Under the pieces are notes generated by a model, which searched no databases, was not told where the DNA came from, and was given only the letters and a program-made list of their open reading frames with translations. DNA of 7,445 nucleotides from CAYVMN01 sp964452575 (lineage in GTDB: Bacteria > Desulfobacterota > DSM-4660 > Desulfatiglandales > Desulfatiglandaceae): positions 1 through 7,445 of the forward strand of contig CAYVMN010000211.1 in assembly GCA_964452575.1 (NCBI GenBank), read 5' to 3'. The position numbers were made by a program, and so were the translations under genes. Of the stretch, positions 5,717 through 7,445 are shown piece after piece. The number at the start of each line of letters is the position of its first letter. The first letter of the stretch is position 1.

Positions 5717-7033
5717 ATGAGGTCAAAAAGATGTTTGATCTTGTTTTTGGCGCTCTTCTTCTGGTTGATGGTTCTTCGACCGGAAGGAGGACTTTCAGAA
5801 GAAACCAAGGTTTATACCCTGGAAGCGGCGATTAAAGAGTCCTTGGCCAACAACTGGAGACTAAGGGCAAAGCAGGAAAAACTGGAACAGTCGACGGCTG
5901 TCAAGAAGCAGGCCAGGGCCGATTTTCTTCCAAAGCTAAGCACCAGTTATGGTTATACCCGGCTGGGCCGTCCGAACACGTTAAAATGGGCCGGGGACAT
6001 AACGGTTGGCGCCCAGGACAACTATAGATGGTCCACCCGTCTCACACAGCCCGTTTTTACCGGTTTTGCCCTGATTAGCAACTATAGGCTGGCAGAACTT
6101 GGAATCGATCAATCCCAATTGGAGGTCGCGCTAGAAGAACTTGACTTGGCGTTGAGGGTAAAACAGTCCTACTTTGAGATCCTGGCCGCGGATAAGGCCC
6201 TGGAAGCATTTGAGAGGGCGGCGGAGGCACTGAAATCCCATGCCACAGTGGCCAGAAGCTTTTATGAGGTGGGAATGATCCCCATAAATGATCTCTTAGA
6301 GTCGGAAGTTGAGCTGAGCAACGCAAAGCACGATGTGGTAAAGGCCAGGAATGCCACTCGCGTGGCCCGTTCTACCTTTAATACACTCCTATCGAGGCCT
6401 GTTAATGCAGCAGTGGACGTGGAGGATGTCCTGGTTCTCAAACCAGAGCACGGGAGTTTTCAGGACTATCTGCAAAAGGCACTCAAAGAAAGGCCTGAGA
6501 TAAAGCTAATAGATGTCAATATCCTTCAATCAGACCAGCAGATAAGACTTGCACAAAGCAAGAACTACCCGGAAGTTGTCGTGACATTTGATTATTATAG
6601 AGAGGGTGATACGCCCGGTGTGTCAGGGAGTCCCTATCAACAGGCATGGAACTGGGAGGCCTTCGCTGGTTTAGAGTGGACATTCTGGGAGTGGGGAAAG
6701 ACCTATTATTCGGTGAAAGAGCAAGAGAGCTTAAAGAACGAGCTGATAAAGACCAGGATGGACTTGAAAGACCAGATACAGCTTCAAATCAAGGAGGCTG
6801 TCCTAAACTTAAAAGAAGCGGAGGAGAACATTCCAATATCACAGAGGGCGGTCGAACAGGGTGAGGAGAATCTAAGGGTGAGCGAGGAACGCTACAAGGC
6901 CCAGGTGAGCACCTCCACGGAAGTACTGGATGCCCAGAGATACCTGACACAGGCAAGGGTCAATAATTTCAACGCCTATTATAATTACCATTTGGCCAAG
7001 GCCAGGTTACTTAGGGCCATGGGAGAGTATTGA
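5717..7033 (+). CDS. TolC-family outer-membrane efflux protein
   Basis: The 438-residue product belongs to the outer membrane efflux protein family (TolC/OprM type), which forms trimeric channels with inner-membrane pumps or type I secretion systems. Residues 1-27 are a Sec signal peptide: basic MRSKR, a hydrophobic core LILFLALFFWLMVL, and likely cleavage around 25-28. The two internal repeats of the family are present. The first opens YTLEAAIKESLANN (33-46), with FLPKLS (70-75), QPVFTGF (111-117) and VGMIPINDLLESEVEL (185-200). The second opens near 248, with WTFWEWGK (321-328), ERYKAQVSTSTEVLDAQ (391-407) and the ending AKARLLRAMGEY. Length is normal. ATG 5717 is chosen because GGAGGAG (5704-5710) lies 6 nt upstream; the TTG at 5702 in the same frame would overlap that ribosome binding site. 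No adaptor or pump gene is adjacent within the window, so its partner is unknown. It is probably separate from the solute operon. Confidence 0.9.
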   Translation: MRSKRCLILFLALFFWLMVLRPEGGLSEETKVYTLEAAIKESLANNWRLRAKQEKLEQSTAVKKQARADFLPKLSTSYGYTRLGRPNTLKWAGDITVGAQDNYRWSTRLTQPVFTGFALISNYRLAELGIDQSQLEVALEELDLALRVKQSYFEILAADKALEAFERAAEALKSHATVARSFYEVGMIPINDLLESEVELSNAKHDVVKARNATRVARSTFNTLLSRPVNAAVDVEDVLVLKPEHGSFQDYLQKALKERPEIKLIDVNILQSDQQIRLAQSKNYPEVVVTFDYYREGDTPGVSGSPYQQAWNWEAFAGLEWTFWEWGKTYYSVKEQESLKNELIKTRMDLKDQIQLQIKEAVLNLKEAEENIPISQRAVEQGEENLRVSEERYKAQVSTSTEVLDAQRYLTQARVNNFNAYYNYHLAKARLLRAMGEY

Positions 7034-7115
7034 CGGTGGTCACACACAATGAAGCGATTGATCGTCCATTAGGCCGCGGATACAACTTATTTCAGAGACG
7101 TAGGCCCCTCTCCAC

Positions 7116-7201
7116 GCGCTTCCCGGCTTCCAGCTCACAGAGGGTGTAAGCGTTATTTTCAGGCCTGTAAGGACCTGCGCTCCGGCCTCCAGTTCGTAGA
7201 G
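7116..7201 (-). repeat. Imperfect direct repeat, two copies
   Basis: GCGCTTCCCGGCTTCCAGCT and the following 7 bases (7116-7142) recur as GCGCTCCGGCCTCCAGTTCG plus 5 bases (7177-7201), differing by a 2-base deletion and several transitions, with a period of about 60. On the minus strand both copies read as an (L)(C/Y)ELEAG phrase. This suggests decay of a tandem or dispersed repeat unit. Whether it is dispersed elsewhere in the genome cannot be seen here. Confidence 0.4.
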
Positions 7202-7267
7202 CCCACGGCTCGCCTATGAGGGTATTGGATGACTTGAGTATTGGAAAAAAAGATACCGGATGCTCCC

Positions 7268-7408
7268 TGCGTAAGGCCCAAGAGAGAGTTTTTCATGAAG
7301 CCATATGGATTTTCAAGACAGTTCTCTCAATTCCAGCCCATTATTCAATCATTCCATTGCTCCAAAAATTCAGGGATCGGAAGGCAGAGTCTTAGCGCCC
7401 CTTACGCA
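7268..7408. repeat. Spaced 9-base inverted repeat
   Basis: TGCGTAAGG (7268-7276) and CCTTACGCA (7400-7408) are exact reverse complements 123 bases apart, both flanked by C/G runs. The enclosed segment has no gene. It might mark the ends of a small non-autonomous element, but no target duplication was confirmed and chance is possible. Confidence 0.2.
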
Positions 7409-7445
7409 AAAGGCAACTTTGAATTTGAGCGTGTAATTCGGTACG

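Larger units (their letters stand above)
7034..7445. other. Non-coding tail with repeat remnants
   Basis: No intact gene is visible. Directly after tolC a tiny frame at 7049-7072 (MKRLIVH then TAG) could be a fossil start of a lost downstream gene, but is too short to claim. The stretch contains an imperfect repeat (7116-7201), a small GAGCC/GGCTC hairpin (7199-7211), GTATTGGA twice (7222-7229, 7238-7245), and a 9-base inverted repeat (7268-7276 and 7400-7408). The minus strand stays open without a start codon from about 7300 to 7093, which follows from the repeat's composition. Confidence 0.45.

Noticed and set aside
1..7445. CRISPR array, tRNA or rRNA gene, prophage or intact insertion sequence
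   Set aside because: No regularly spaced repeats, cloverleaf, rRNA-like stretch, transposase or integrase could be found by reading both strands.

Overview
The window looks like a chromosomal piece of an anaerobic Desulfobacterota-type (deltaproteobacterial) genome. This is an inference. It rests on the style of the proteins (the HD-domain protein, the lysine/alanine-rich winged-helix protein, the TolC-family protein), on arginine codons dominated by AGG/AGA, on strong AGGAG-type ribosome binding sites, and on long decayed-looking spacers. No RNA gene, CRISPR array or complete mobile element is visible.

Layout. Positions 1-409 hold a small winged-helix protein on the minus strand with a terminator-like hairpin after it. 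Positions 410-983 are AT-rich and without an intact gene, but two short minus-strand stretches read like fragments of former genes. An HD-domain phosphohydrolase is on the minus strand at 984-1583. Positions 1584-1868 are a divergent spacer with several hairpins and a good sigma70-type promoter (1779-1807) pointing right. Three tightly packed plus-strand genes follow: a GT81-type glucosyl-3-phosphoglycerate synthase (1869-3233), a HAD phosphatase of the mannosyl/glucosyl-3-phosphoglycerate phosphatase type (3256-4158), and a second GT-A glycosyltransferase (4151-5383). Positions 5384-5716 form a palindrome-rich spacer. A TolC-family outer-membrane protein is at 5717-7033. The remaining 412 bases have no intact gene, but carry an imperfect repeat and a spaced inverted repeat.

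Function. The three-gene operon is best read as synthesis of a charged compatible solute from 3-phosphoglycerate. The first enzyme makes glucosyl-3-phosphoglycerate. The last one resembles enzymes that add a second sugar (the MggA type, making mannosylglucosyl-3-phosphoglycerate). The phosphatase releases the final solute, glucosylglycerate or mannosylglucosylglycerate. This set of activities matches the phosphorylating mannosylglucosylglycerate route known from Petrotoga; assigning it here is an inference from motifs and gene order.

The most notable observation is that the first operon gene appears to start at an ATT codon (1869). A seven-base Shine-Dalgarno match lies 7 nt upstream, and conserved-looking N-terminal sequence begins right there. 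There is no ATG, GTG or TTG in frame between the preceding stop (1839) and a TTG at 2076. Starting at that TTG would cut off 69 residues, including the first strand of the nucleotide-binding fold.
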